A stretch of DNA of 64,000 bases from Methylobacterium fujisawaense (GCF_014138435.1 NZ_JACJIM010000004.1:124001-188000), one strand, 5' to 3'. Positions 24,799 to 33,850 are shown, counted from the first letter of the stretch. The notes: a model not told the origin generated them from the letters alone. Numbers and translations: made by a program.

Positions 24799-25080
24799 TC
24801 ATTCCGACACCGCGCGGAAGCCCGTCACGATCCGGCCGTAGACCATCTCGGTGAAGGCGTAGATCTGGCCGCCCACGAAGGAGCCGCTGACGATCATCAC
24901 CAGCAGGACGACCACGATCTTCGGGACGAAGGTGAGGGTGACCTCTTGGATCTGGGTCAGCGCCTGGAACAGGGCGATCAGGATCCCCACCACCATCGCG
25001 GCCCCGACCGCCGGCCCCGAGGCGACGATGATCGTCCAGATGGCGGCGCGGACGAGTTCAAGGGCGTCGATCTCGTTCAT
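24799..25080 (-). CDS. fliQ: flagellar export gate protein FliQ
   Basis: The product has 93 residues, slightly longer than the usual 88-89, with two membrane helices: AIWTIIVASGPAVGAAMVVGILIALFQALTQIQEVTL and PKIVVVLLVMIVSGSFVG. The TQIQE.TLTFVPKI motif is diagnostic. It forms the gate with FliP and FliR. It lies between flgD and flhA as in other Rhizobiales. Confidence 0.95.
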   Translation of the reverse strand: MNEIDALELVRAAIWTIIVASGPAVGAAMVVGILIALFQALTQIQEVTLTFVPKIVVVLLVMIVSGSFVGGQIYAFTEMVYGRIVTGFRAVSE

Positions 25081-25448
25081 GGGGCCGGACGGGGATTCTC
25101 ACAGGGGCATTCGAGAAAGGGGGACGTTCGCCGGAAACCGTCTGGCCTGCAGACGGGCTCGACTCGGTCTGATGGGGTGAGTTCGGTCTGCGCCGACGGT
25201 CCGGCGTCATCGCCTCCGCGAGCCCTTGCGGATGTCGGATCGGAGGCCTGCCGGGATCGCAGCAGCCCGCGCGCCCCATCGATTCCCGTCCAAGCCGCGC
25301 CCTGCTGGGCCGCGGCCGGCGGTTCAGGCCGGCGTGTCGACTGCGATCGCCGCAGACCTTGCGATGACGCGGATGCCGGCTCGTCGAACGATCGCGCATG
25401 CCTTGGCATTGGGGCCGCCGACCGGCTGCCGTCAGGCCGGGGACGGTT
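25081..25448. other. 368-base gap between flgD and fliQ
   Basis: No convincing gene. A minus-strand frame (25077-25409, 110 codons) ends in an ATGA overlap with fliQ, but its product is low in complexity (rich in Arg, Pro, Ser) and its third codon positions often end in A or T (CGA, CCA, TCA, AGG), unlike the neighbouring genes. In related clusters flgD and fliQ are adjacent. The gap may hold an internal promoter for the export-gate genes; I see no clear boxes. Confidence 0.4.
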
Positions 25449-25859
25449 CTAGGACACGGTCAGTCCGGATTCGTAGGGGACATCCTGGCCGCTATCGAGA
25501 TGTACGATCAGGCCGTCCTTCGTCACCCGCGCGGACGTGACTGTTCCCGTGACCGATCCGTCCGCGGAGGTGACGGTGTGCCCGATGAGATTGCTGGCCT
25601 GGGACAGACTCGAGGAGGTGAGCAAGGCGTCGAGCTTGCTATTCATGTTCACGCTCTGCTCGACCTGCGAGAATGTCGCGAGCTGGCCCATGTAATCCGT
25701 CGATTTCATCGGCGCCGTGGGATCCTGGTTCTTCATCTGCGCCATGAGGAGCCTGAGGAAGGTGTCGTAGTTCAGAGTCGACGGCTTCGCAGCCGAGGCC
25801 GTTCGGGCCGCGACATTCGCGGTTGACGGGTTCGTAGATTGGGTTGCCGGTATGGACAT
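25449..25859 (-). CDS. flgD: hook-capping (basal-body rod modification) protein FlgD
   Basis: The product has 136 residues. Core motif: LNYDTFLRLLMAQMKNQDPTAPMKSTDYMGQLATFSQVEQS, followed by NLIGHTVT and a short beta domain. FlgD caps the growing hook and is discarded later. At 136 residues it lacks the long C-terminal Ig-like domains of enteric FlgD (about 230), which is usual in rhizobia. It lies between flbT and fliQ. Confidence 0.94.
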   Translation of the reverse strand: MSIPATQSTNPSTANVAARTASAAKPSTLNYDTFLRLLMAQMKNQDPTAPMKSTDYMGQLATFSQVEQSVNMNSKLDALLTSSSLSQASNLIGHTVTSADGSVTGTVTSARVTKDGLIVHLDSGQDVPYESGLTVS

Positions 25860-25892
25860 GGATCGACCTCCGTCTGGTTTCGGCGCCTATGC

Positions 25893-25909
25893 CCTGACGG
25901 TTCGTCAGG
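25893..25909 (-). other. short hairpin at the flbT 3' end
   Basis: CCTGACG (25893-25899) and CGTCAGG (25903-25909) form a perfect 7-bp stem with a 3-base loop, spanning the flbT stop. There is no T-run, so it is not a standard terminator; it may influence coupling or mRNA stability between flbT and flgD. Confidence 0.4.
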
Positions 25910-26327
25910 CGACCTGATGAGTGAGACTGTTCGAGTTCGGTCGGGATGGCGCGTCTTCCGGTTCGAAGACCCCGCGCAGCATCCGCAGGACCTCGAACGG
26001 CCGACCCCTGTTGAGGAGGTCGCGCGCCGCTGCGAGCGCCGCAACGACGGCGCGATCAGGAGTCTGAGCCAGGATCGCCTGCTCGACTTTATCGTAAGCC
26101 TGTCGGACTTGGCCGGCATTGCTGGGATCGATCAACATGGCCTGGGCGATGAAGTAGAGCTGTCGCAGCGGCGTCTTCGCCTGCTCGACCTGCAGCACAT
26201 GGGCTTCGAGAAGAAAGGTCGCGTCGTTGAGCAGCTCGATCGTGACCTTGCGGTCCACTCTGAGAACGGCCCCGTTGATGAAGATGCGCTCCTGGCCTCG
26301 CAGGCTGAGATTGATCGAGCGGCTCAT
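25905..26327 (-). CDS. flbT: flagellin expression regulator FlbT
   Basis: The product has 140 residues. Family pattern: LSLRGQERIFINGAVLRVDRKVTIELLNDATFLLEAHVL, ARTPLRQLYF-like (TPLRQLYFIAQAMLIDP), then KVEQAILAQTPDRAVVAALAAARDLLNRGRPFEVLRMLR. In Caulobacter FlbT binds the flagellin mRNA leader and limits its translation until the hook is complete. Start overlaps the flaF stop by 4 bases (ATGA), so the antagonist pair FlaF and FlbT are co-translated. Confidence 0.95.
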   Translation of the reverse strand: MSRSINLSLRGQERIFINGAVLRVDRKVTIELLNDATFLLEAHVLQVEQAKTPLRQLYFIAQAMLIDPSNAGQVRQAYDKVEQAILAQTPDRAVVAALAAARDLLNRGRPFEVLRMLRGVFEPEDAPSRPNSNSLTHQVA

Positions 26328-26683
26328 TGGAGACCATCGCGGATCAGCGTATTGACGTAGATGAGCGCCTCGAACCCCGTCGCATCGCCGCGGAGGATCT
26401 GGTCGGTCTGGCTCAAGTTCCACAATCCGATGGAGATCAGGTCCGCCCGCAATTGCGCCGGCAGCGCGTTCTCGGGATTGGCGAGATCATCGATGAGCAT
26501 GCTCCAGAGGCGCTGCAGGAAGCTGATGGCCTCCTGACGCAGTTCCGCCGATGCAGGGGCGGCCTCGGCCTCCTTCATCAGAGCGATGGCCCGATCGAAG
26601 GCCGCCCGTTCCCGCTCCCGGGCGAGGGTGGGTGAATCGTCCAAGACTTCCGTGTAGGCTTCCGCGTAGGACGCGCCGTACAT
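26324..26683 (-). CDS. flaF: flagellin biosynthesis regulator FlaF
   Basis: The product has 119 residues, helical, with the FlaF pattern ARERERAAFDRAIALMKEAE, EAISFLQRLWSMLIDDLANPENALPAQLRADLISIGLW. FlaF promotes flagellin synthesis or export and opposes FlbT. It sits between flgL and flbT; the flgL stop is about 90 bases upstream. Confidence 0.94.
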   Translation of the reverse strand: MYGASYAEAYTEVLDDSPTLARERERAAFDRAIALMKEAEAAPASAELRQEAISFLQRLWSMLIDDLANPENALPAQLRADLISIGLWNLSQTDQILRGDATGFEALIYVNTLIRDGLQ

Positions 26684-26773
26684 TGCCGATCTGCCTATCG
26701 AATTGAAGCGTTGCCGCAGTGATGTGCCGTCGCTTGGCGTGTCGCCCGGCGGTCAAAACCGTATCCGAAACTG

Positions 26774-27829
26774 TCAGACGTAATCGATCAGACTGATCCG
26801 TCTCATCTCGCTCGTCAGACTGTACGAGACCTGAAGGTCGGCTTTCAGGTTTTCCTGGCGTGTCCTGAGTTCTGCGAGATCGACGCTCTCGAGATTGCTG
26901 TATCCGAGGGTCAGGAATTTTATCTTGGAATCGAGCAGGTTGTCGGCGGCTTTCATTCTGGATTGAACGATGCCGACACTGGCTTGGATCTGCGTCAGGT
27001 TGAATGCGGCATGGCTCGCCAAGTCCCGCATCTTGTCGTACACGATCGACTGCGTCGATGGAGCGAGGCTGGTCAGCCCGATTTCGGAACCGACCGTATA
27101 CAGCATTGCGAGCTGTCGAACGGCCTGAACGTTGGCATTGACGGATGTCTCCGCCGTTTCGCCGCCAGCGAGTTCACTGCGGATGTTGACGTTCGACGCA
27201 CCGGACCATGTCGCACCCCATTGAGGGTCGGCGAAGAGCGCGGATGCGGGGCCGTCGAGGAAGGCCTGCATCTGTGTCGCCGTGATGTTGGTCGCGGCCG
27301 GCAGCGTTCCGGGCGCGAAGCCGAAGGCGGCTTGGAACGCCTGCGCGAAGGCTAGCTTGGCAGCCGCCGGCGGCACGGATTGCGTATCCGCGATCGGGCG
27401 TCGGTCGGTATCGATTCCGGAGAACAGGAATTGGCCCGCGACGGCGGAGTTCAGATGCGCGATCAGCGCCGAGAGTCGCGATGACGCCTCCTTGACCGTC
27501 TCGGCCCCGTTGCTGCTGAACAGCTTTCCAGGGGTGACGAGGGCGAGGAAGGACTCGCTGTCCGTCCGGATCTGGGTCAGCGCATCGTAGGTGCCGCTGA
27601 CCCGGAGCCCGGTTATGTTGTTGCGGCTCTGTTGCGCCTTGAGGTCGTCGACCTCCTGTCTCAGATTGATGTCTGTTCCGGTCCTGTGGCCGAGCTCAAG
27701 GCCGACATCGGCGTATCGGCCGCCCTGCACCATTTCGGCATTCGCCTTCGCGATCTCCGCTTCCAGCCGGGCGGCGCCGGCGCGGGGCGAGTTCCAGAGC
27801 GTGGCGGTAGAGATGTAGCTCGTTTTCAT
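26774..27829 (-). CDS. flgL: hook-filament junction protein FlgL
   Basis: The product has 351 residues. Flagellin-like ends: STATLWNSPRAGAARLEAEIAKANAEMVQGG at the start and ASVGIVQSRMKAADNLLDSKIKFLTLGYSNLESVDLAELRTR near the end. FlgL (HAP3) links FlgK to the flagellin filament. Follows flgK by 4 bases. No Cys is present, as expected for an exported axial protein. Confidence 0.92.
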   Translation of the reverse strand: MKTSYISTATLWNSPRAGAARLEAEIAKANAEMVQGGRYADVGLELGHRTGTDINLRQEVDDLKAQQSRNNITGLRVSGTYDALTQIRTDSESFLALVTPGKLFSSNGAETVKEASSRLSALIAHLNSAVAGQFLFSGIDTDRRPIADTQSVPPAAAKLAFAQAFQAAFGFAPGTLPAATNITATQMQAFLDGPASALFADPQWGATWSGASNVNIRSELAGGETAETSVNANVQAVRQLAMLYTVGSEIGLTSLAPSTQSIVYDKMRDLASHAAFNLTQIQASVGIVQSRMKAADNLLDSKIKFLTLGYSNLESVDLAELRTRQENLKADLQVSYSLTSEMRRISLIDYV

Positions 27830-27833
27830 GACG

Positions 27834-29291
27834 CTACCTCACGGCATCAAGGAGAGACTGGATCATCGCATTGACGGTCGCGATAAGCTTGGCGGACGCC
27901 GCGTAGGATTTCTCGAGCTGCAGCATCGAGGCGACTTCCTCGTCGCGGTTCACGCCGGTCGTGTTCGAGAGCGCGGTCGATGCGCTGTCCAGCACCGCTG
28001 ATTCTTTGTCGACCTGGAGGGACGCAGCCTTGCGGGCGGCTTCGAGCCAGCTCGCCGACGCCGCCGCGGCGGTTTGCAGGGATGCCGAGGCCGGCAGTTC
28101 CGAGGCCGCCGCAAAGGGCCGCTCCGCGCCGAGGGCGGCGCGCAAGGCGTTCAAGTGATCGGAGAAGGCGGCGGCCTGCGTGTCGTTGTACAGATATTGC
28201 GCCCCCGCATTCATGCCGCCGTCGCGCAGCGTGAACGGGTTGCCGCCCTGCTCGGGATCGGCTGCGGCGTTGACGCGGATGGTGTGGGCGAGCCCCGTAA
28301 TGCCTGCCCCGGGAAGCGCCGGGCCGCCGGGATAGGTGAACAGGCCGGCCCGGGCCGCACCGATCGCGGACGTCTTGACCGTCTCCGACAGGGCGTTGAT
28401 CAATCCGGCGGCGATGGCGTCGAGCTGCTTCTGATACGTGACCGTGACTTCGTCGCGGATCGTCATCTGTCCCACGATCCGGCCGGATTGCAGCGGCATC
28501 AGGGAGCCGTTGCCGGTCACGCGCATCCCGTCGATGAACACCGCCTTGCCGGTCGTCCCGGCCGCGAAGGCGGATGTCGGTTCGAAGGTGACCGTCCGAG
28601 GCTGTCTTTCGAACAGGGGCGAGCCGTTATCGGCGTAGATCGCCATGTCGTTGTTCTCACGGACGACCGTGCTGATGCCGATCTCCTGGGACAACTGGGT
28701 GAGGATCTTGTCCCTGTTGTCGAGCGCATCGCTGATATCGTCGCCGCGCGCCGTCCCGAGGACGACGGCCTTATTGGCCGCGTCGAACTTTCCGAGCAGG
28801 TCGTTGATCGTGGCGACGGACTCGGCGATCTCCTGGTCGGCGCTCAGCCGGGCGGCCTGCACCGTGTCGCTCGCTTGGTTCAGCGCGCGCGCGAGGTCCC
28901 GCGCGGCCGCAACGGCGGCCTTCGCCAGATTCACGTCGTTCGGCTGGTTGGCGGCATCGCCCAGTGCCGAGTTCAGGATACCGACCTTTGCGGCGATGGA
29001 GCGCTGCGCGTCCGTGTCGCCGACCGTACCCTCCAGCGTGGTGAGCCCGGTCAGGATCGCCTCATAGCCGGCGAGTTCCGACGTGCTGCTCATCATCCGA
29101 TCGAACAACGCCGTGTTGCTGGCGCGGTTGATGACGACCCGGACCGGCCCGTCCGTCGTGACGAGCGATGCGATCTTTCGCGAATAGGCCGGATCGTGGG
29201 CCCCGGCGATGTTCCGCGACACGACGTCGGTCTGGGTCGCGTTGGCGAGCAGGGATCCGCGCGCGGCGTTCAGTGCAACGGAAAGGCCCAT
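27834..29291 (-). CDS. flgK: hook-filament junction protein FlgK
   Basis: The product has 485 residues. N-terminal axial motif: LSVALNAARGSLLANATQTDVVSRNIAGAHDPAYSRK; FlgK-typical VAAARDLARALNQASDTV and later SNTTGVNRDEEVASMLQLEKSYAASAKLIATVNAMIQSLLDAV. The coding length is within the alphaproteobacterial range (about 480-490). FlgK (HAP1) sits on the hook tip and joins hook to FlgL. It follows flgE by 22 bases. Confidence 0.94.
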   Translation of the reverse strand: MGLSVALNAARGSLLANATQTDVVSRNIAGAHDPAYSRKIASLVTTDGPVRVVINRASNTALFDRMMSSTSELAGYEAILTGLTTLEGTVGDTDAQRSIAAKVGILNSALGDAANQPNDVNLAKAAVAAARDLARALNQASDTVQAARLSADQEIAESVATINDLLGKFDAANKAVVLGTARGDDISDALDNRDKILTQLSQEIGISTVVRENNDMAIYADNGSPLFERQPRTVTFEPTSAFAAGTTGKAVFIDGMRVTGNGSLMPLQSGRIVGQMTIRDEVTVTYQKQLDAIAAGLINALSETVKTSAIGAARAGLFTYPGGPALPGAGITGLAHTIRVNAAADPEQGGNPFTLRDGGMNAGAQYLYNDTQAAAFSDHLNALRAALGAERPFAAASELPASASLQTAAAASASWLEAARKAASLQVDKESAVLDSASTALSNTTGVNRDEEVASMLQLEKSYAASAKLIATVNAMIQSLLDAVR

Positions 29292-29313
29292 GTGGAACGT
29301 CCTCTATTCCAGC

Positions 29314-30522
29314 TCAGCGCTTCAGGTTCACGAGGAGTTCGAGCATTTCGGCGCCGGTCTGAAACACTTTGGAATTGGCGCCGTAGCTGGTCTGCGATTG
29401 GATCATCGTTGCCAGCTCGGTTCCGAGATCGACGTTCGATTCTTCGAGCATGCCCTTCAGGATCTGCCCGCGGCCGCCGACGGTGGCGAAGCCGATCTGG
29501 GGCGTGCCCGAACTGGGGGTGGTATCGAAGACATTGCCGGCCTGCGGACTCAGATTGTCCGGGCTCTCGACAGTGGCGAGCGGGACCTTGAAGGCCGCCG
29601 CCTTCTTGCCGTCCTGATAGACGGCGTACACCGTCCCGTCCCTGTCGATGTCCGTTCCCACGACGCTCATCGGGGCGCTTCCGTTGGCGCCCCCCGTGAT
29701 CGTGTATTCCCCTGCCAGAGCCGTCATGTTGGCCATGTCGATAGACATGGGCTGACCCTTTGGAACGGTAAAGTTCAGTTTCGGCAGGCCTTGAACCTTG
29801 CCGTTGCTGTCGAACGTCAGATTTGTCTGGCCGAGCGGTGATCCGGGAAAGCTCGCGGGTTTGCTGGAATCGTAGGCCAAGACCTGCCACGTGTTGGATG
29901 CCGTCTTCGAGAAGTACAGATCGACGACGACGGCGTGGCCGAGATTGTCATAGGTGGTTATGTTGGTCGCCTTCGTGAAATTCGCCCCGCCCGTGACGAT
30001 CGCCGCGTCGGCAGGAAGGTTGCCGCTGATCGTTCCGATGGTGGAGGGGCGGGCCTGCATGGACAGGCTGGCCGTGTTGACGGGCACGAGCCCGTCATAG
30101 CTGTTCAGCGAGACCTTCGGATCGCTCGAGGCCAGGCTGTAGCCCATCAGGTGCATGCCGGCTGCATTCACGAGATCCTTGGTTGTCGCGTCTTCGATGA
30201 AATTCCCGGCTCGGGTCAGGTAAGTCCTGCCGCCGGGATCCTTGACGACGAAGAACCCGTTGCCGTTGACGGCGAGGTCGGTGGCGGACGTCGTCGCGGA
30301 TCTCGTGCCCTGGCTCGTGATCGCGTGTCGCACGATCGTATCGACCGATCCGGACTCGTAGGATCCCGGGTTCGGGTCGATCAGGAGCGACGAGAACTCG
30401 GTTGATGCGCGCTTGTAGCCGGTTGTATTCTGATTCTGGATATTGTCAGCAACCGTTCCAAGTCGATTGGTTTGGGCGTTCATTCCGGAGACGCCGCTGT
30501 TCAGCACACCATAAAGTCCCAT
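29314..30522 (-). CDS. flgE: flagellar hook protein FlgE
   Basis: The product has 402 residues. Starts GLYGVLNSGVSGMNAQTNRLGTVADNIQNQNTTGYKR and ends LEESNVDLGTELATMIQSQTSYGANSKVFQTGAEMLELLVNL. Middle blocks DLAVNGNGFFVVKD and YLTRAGNF are standard hook features. It forms the hook polymer measured by FliK and capped by FlgD. First gene of the flgE-flgK-flgL-flaF-flbT unit; its leader contains the palindrome listed next. Confidence 0.96.
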   Translation of the reverse strand: MGLYGVLNSGVSGMNAQTNRLGTVADNIQNQNTTGYKRASTEFSSLLIDPNPGSYESGSVDTIVRHAITSQGTRSATTSATDLAVNGNGFFVVKDPGGRTYLTRAGNFIEDATTKDLVNAAGMHLMGYSLASSDPKVSLNSYDGLVPVNTASLSMQARPSTIGTISGNLPADAAIVTGGANFTKATNITTYDNLGHAVVVDLYFSKTASNTWQVLAYDSSKPASFPGSPLGQTNLTFDSNGKVQGLPKLNFTVPKGQPMSIDMANMTALAGEYTITGGANGSAPMSVVGTDIDRDGTVYAVYQDGKKAAAFKVPLATVESPDNLSPQAGNVFDTTPSSGTPQIGFATVGGRGQILKGMLEESNVDLGTELATMIQSQTSYGANSKVFQTGAEMLELLVNLKR

Positions 30523-30558
30523 GACGAACGTCCCCGTTGTTTGATCATGTTCGGCCGA

Positions 30559-30570
30559 CTCTGATCAGAG
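30559..30570. promoter_or_regulatory. 12-bp perfect palindrome upstream of flgE
   Basis: CTCTGATCAGAG lies 37 bases before the flgE start in a 186-base gap. It could be an operator or a leader hairpin. The same sequence was not noticed upstream of the other flagellar units, so it is not obviously a cluster-wide site. Confidence 0.35.
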
Positions 30571-30708
30571 ATCGCTTGCGCGAAGCTTTCCGAGCGGCTT
30601 TTCTGAACCCGCGCCGGCGAGCGACGCGGTTCCTCGTGACGCCCTGCCATCGGCACGGGCGATCGACCCTCGCCCCTCGGATCCGGGTCCGCCCCGTGCC
30701 TCCGTTGA

Positions 30709-32034
30709 TCAGGTTCGCAACGCGTTCGCGAGGTCCAGGAAGGCGTCGAGGCTGCGCGGCTCGGTGGGATCCTGCCGGAGGGCCGCATAGATCTTCGGGA
30801 CCAAGACGACGGCTTGGTCGAGTTCCGGATCCGCTCCGGCCTGGTATCCCCCCATCTGGCGCAGGTCCCGGGAATCCTCGAAACGCGCGACCAGGCTCTT
30901 GAGCATGCGGACGAGTTCGCGCTGCTGCGGGGTCCACACGACGTCGGCCAGGCGTGAGATCGAGCCGAGCAGGTTGATCGCCGGATAGCGGCCCTGATCG
31001 GCGATCGCCCGGTCGAGGACGATATGGCCGTCGAGGGTGCCGCGGATGCTGTCGGCCACCGGGTCGTTGTGGTCGTCTCCGTCGATCAGGACCGAGAAGA
31101 TGCCGGTGATCGTGCCGCCGCCCTCGGTCCCCGGCCCGGCCCGTTCCAGCAGACGCGGCAGATCGCCGAACACGCTCGGCGGATAGCCCCGTGCCACTGG
31201 CGGTTCGCCGGCCGCGAGGGCCACCTCCCGGGCGGCATGGGCAAAGCGCGTGACCGAATCGAGGATGAGCAGGACCGATTGGCCCTGATCGCGAAAATAC
31301 TCGGCGACGGCGAACGCGAGCTTCGGCGCCTGCCGGCGCATCATCGGGCTCTCGTCGCCCGTGGCGACCACGACCACCGACCGGGACCGACTGTCCTGGA
31401 CAGGGCCCTCGAGGAACTCCCGAACCTCGCGCCCGCGCTCGCCGACCAGGGCGACGACCACGGCGTCGAATCCGGAGCAGCGGGCCAGCATGGACAGCAG
31501 CGTGGTCTTCCCGACCCCGGAGCCCGCGAAGATGCCGATGCGCTGCGCCGCGCAGAGCGGCGTGAACAGGTCCATGGCCCGCACGCCGGTCGGAAGCGGC
31601 CGGTTCACCCGGGACCGCAGCATCGCGGGCGGAGGATCGGCATCCAGCGGCATCGCCCGCGCGCCCTTGGCCAACGGCCCCTTTCCGTCGATGGGCTGCC
31701 CCAGGGCGTTGATGACGCGATCCTTCCAGTCCTCGCAGGGTCGGGGATCCGAGGTCGGCACGCGATAGGCGGGCGATCCGAGGCCGGCGCCGATCCGGCT
31801 CTCGAACGGCTTGAGGATCGCCCCGTCTTCGTCGATCCGCACGACCTCGCCGTCGAGATTCCGCCCGCCGGTCTCGATCTGCATCCGATCGCCGAGCCTC
31901 AGCAGGGGGGTGTTGATGCGGATGCGGCAATGGCCGAACCCGATCTCCCGGACGACTCCCCCGACTCTGACGAGGGGATGATCGTCCCGGTCCTCCAGCG
32001 CGCGGGCGAGCCGGTCGAGGGCGTTCATGCTCAT
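30709..32034 (-). CDS. fliI: flagellar export ATPase FliI
   Basis: The product has 441 residues from the ATG at 32034; a GTG at 32064 and an ATG at 32028 are alternatives. F1-beta-like ATPase: Walker A GIFAGSGVGKTT (about residues 167-178), ALVGERGREVREF, Walker B SVLLILDSVTRFA (from about 253), then ALAAGEPPVARGYPPSVF and DHNDPVADSIRGTLDGHIVLDR. Energises or primes substrate unfolding for export with FliH and FliJ. It follows flgF by about 40 bases and is followed by a 186-base gap before flgE. Confidence 0.95.
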   Translation of the reverse strand: MSMNALDRLARALEDRDDHPLVRVGGVVREIGFGHCRIRINTPLLRLGDRMQIETGGRNLDGEVVRIDEDGAILKPFESRIGAGLGSPAYRVPTSDPRPCEDWKDRVINALGQPIDGKGPLAKGARAMPLDADPPPAMLRSRVNRPLPTGVRAMDLFTPLCAAQRIGIFAGSGVGKTTLLSMLARCSGFDAVVVALVGERGREVREFLEGPVQDSRSRSVVVVATGDESPMMRRQAPKLAFAVAEYFRDQGQSVLLILDSVTRFAHAAREVALAAGEPPVARGYPPSVFGDLPRLLERAGPGTEGGGTITGIFSVLIDGDDHNDPVADSIRGTLDGHIVLDRAIADQGRYPAINLLGSISRLADVVWTPQQRELVRMLKSLVARFEDSRDLRQMGGYQAGADPELDQAVVLVPKIYAALRQDPTEPRSLDAFLDLANALRT

Positions 32035-32076
32035 CTCAGCACGCGGCAGCCTTGTGGAGTCCACGATGGCGGTCGC

Positions 32077-32817
32077 TTACGCGCTGGGGCCGAGGCCGCG
32101 GATCGCGTCCTGCAGCGAGGATTCGGTTTCGGCCACCGCGGCGGCCGCATTCTGGAAGGTGCGCGTGATCTCGATGAGCCGGGACATCTCCATCACCGGA
32201 TTGACGTTGGCCCCCTCCTGGAATCCCTGCTGGACCCGGACCGTGGTCGCGTCGCGCTGATTGAAGTCCAGAATCGGCTGGCCCGGCCTGTCCGACGCGA
32301 CGGCACCGCCGGCGACACGGGTGAGTTTCGCGGCCGGGTCCAGACGGAACACGCCGAGTGCGCCGATCTGATTAGGGCCTTGGGATATGATCCCGTCCTG
32401 TCCGATCGTGATCGGGGGCCCTTCCGGATCGACGGTCAGGGGCGAACCGCCGGGGTCCAGGATCGGGCGCCCGCTCAGATCCTGCAGGTCGCCGGCCGCC
32501 GTGACCTGCATCCGGCCGTCGCGGGTATAGACCGGACCTCCTGGACCCCGCACGGCCAGCCAGCCGTCCCCCTGCACGCCGACGTCGAGGGGCGAATCCG
32601 TCTTGATGAGCGGTCCGGCCTTGCGCGACAGGAAGGTCTCGCCCGGCGTCGTGAACGCGACCTCGCGCCCGCCCGCCTCGGACAGGATCGTCTCGAACTT
32701 GACCTCCTCCGCACGGTAGCCGGCGGTCCCAAGATTGGCGACGTTGGTCGCCACGGTGTTCAGGCGCTGTTCGAGCGCCATCTGGGCGGACAGCGTGACG
32801 TAAAGCGACGCCTGCAT
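32077..32817 (-). CDS. flgF: flagellar proximal rod protein FlgF
   Basis: The product has 246 residues. Starts SLYVTLSAQMALEQRLNTVATNVANLGTAGYRAEEVKF; middle LDVGVQGDGWLAVRGPGGPVYTRDGRMQV; end GANVNPVMEMSRLIEITRTFQNAAAAVAETE. This is the FlgF subgroup of the FlgE/F/G family by length and by its position before fliI. It starts 2 bases after the stop of the DUF1217 gene. Confidence 0.93.
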   Translation of the reverse strand: MQASLYVTLSAQMALEQRLNTVATNVANLGTAGYRAEEVKFETILSEAGGREVAFTTPGETFLSRKAGPLIKTDSPLDVGVQGDGWLAVRGPGGPVYTRDGRMQVTAAGDLQDLSGRPILDPGGSPLTVDPEGPPITIGQDGIISQGPNQIGALGVFRLDPAAKLTRVAGGAVASDRPGQPILDFNQRDATTVRVQQGFQEGANVNPVMEMSRLIEITRTFQNAAAAVAETESSLQDAIRGLGPSA

Positions 32818-32818
32818 G

Positions 32819-33598
32819 TCAGTGCCCCCCCAGCCGGATGGATTGCAGCTTGAGCAGGAGCCCGGTGTCGAAGCCCGAATCGGACCCGCCGAAGAGCGAC
32901 AGCGTCGGCGTTGATGCCGTATCGTTCTTCTGATCCCACATGATCGTGAAGCGCTTGATGAATTTGTCGAGTTTTTCCGGATCTTTGAAGCTCGCGATGT
33001 CGAGCTTCCGGTTTATCAGGGCGGCCTGAGCATCAAGGTTGCTCATCGCCATCTCGGGAGGAAGTCCAAGGGCTGTTCGAACGACTTCCGCCAAAGCCTT
33101 GTCGGCCAGGATGCCGAACGCGGACTTGATCGTTCCCGCCTGGCGCTTGAAGTACAGGGCCAGGCGTGTGCCCTCGTCTTGCTGGCCGGCATCGCTCTCG
33201 AGCTTCTGGCGGACATAAGAAGCGATCGGTGCCTGCCTGGCCTCGGGACGCTGCGTTGTGTTGGCGCCGTGGGTTTGGAAGTCGAAGGCGTTCGCAAATT
33301 CTCGAAATCGCGCATCTTGAATGCGATCGACCAAGCGCATTCCGTTCGCGTCAGGCGGCCCTGCCAGGATCTTTCTCATGAATCCCTTGGCGTAAGCCAT
33401 GTCATCTAAGCCGAAGGCTTGCATGGCGAAATTGAAGATGCGCGCATTGCCGATGAAATCATCGACTGATTTTATTTCGGAAATATGATCGGAGTAATAT
33501 TTTATCTCTCGAGAATTTGCCTTTTCCGACGCTTTTTCGCTCAGATTTTTTGTAATATCTCTAGATATAAGCTTGTAATTCAGATAAGTTGATGTCAT
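32819..33598 (-). CDS. DUF1217 flagellar-cluster protein
   Basis: The product has 259 residues with DUF1217 features: TYLNYKLISRDITKNL near the start, SVDDFIGNARIFNFAMQAFGLDDMAYAKGFMRKIL, SYVRQKLESDAG, ALAEVVRTALGLPPEMA, and KRFTIMWD near the end. DUF1217 genes are found in flagellar clusters of Rhizobiales and may have an export or axial role; the precise function is not known to me. The first third is strikingly A+T-rich with codons such as AAA, ATA, AGA and TTA, unlike its neighbours. Start ATG 33598 has an AGGA site 8-10 bases upstream. flgF follows after one base. Confidence 0.82.
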   Translation of the reverse strand: MTSTYLNYKLISRDITKNLSEKASEKANSREIKYYSDHISEIKSVDDFIGNARIFNFAMQAFGLDDMAYAKGFMRKILAGPPDANGMRLVDRIQDARFREFANAFDFQTHGANTTQRPEARQAPIASYVRQKLESDAGQQDEGTRLALYFKRQAGTIKSAFGILADKALAEVVRTALGLPPEMAMSNLDAQAALINRKLDIASFKDPEKLDKFIKRFTIMWDQKNDTASTPTLSLFGGSDSGFDTGLLLKLQSIRLGGH

Positions 33599-33850
33599 GT
33601 CCGGGTTCCTGATCTTGTTGGATCGGGTTCAGAACGAATTAATAAGAATTCGGATTGCCGATATATCGAAAGCTGCAGATGTACAGGCCGCGGATGCTGG
33701 GCGTCAGCCCTAGGGCCGGGAGCTTGTCTGGGCCTTGCACGGTTGATCTCGAAACGTGTTGCGTTTGAGCGCCGCGAGATCGCTCCAGCCCGACGCAAGC
33801 ATGACCGTCTACGGCCCGGTGTAGCGATCCATACGACGTCGAGGCGCTAC
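33599..33850. promoter_or_regulatory. divergent promoter region of DUF1217-flgF-fliI and motA-fliM
   Basis: Between divergent genes; the side near 33630-33670 is A+T-rich (GAATTAATAAGAATTC, GATATATCG). This must drive both a minus-strand rod/ATPase unit and the plus-strand motor unit. No boxes are clear enough to name. Confidence 0.45.

Noticed and set aside
25077..25409. A 110-codon minus-strand frame ending in an ATGA overlap with fliQ
   Set aside because: Low complexity, many codons with A or T in third position and rare Arg codons, and no counterpart expected between flgD and fliQ. The overlap alone is not enough.
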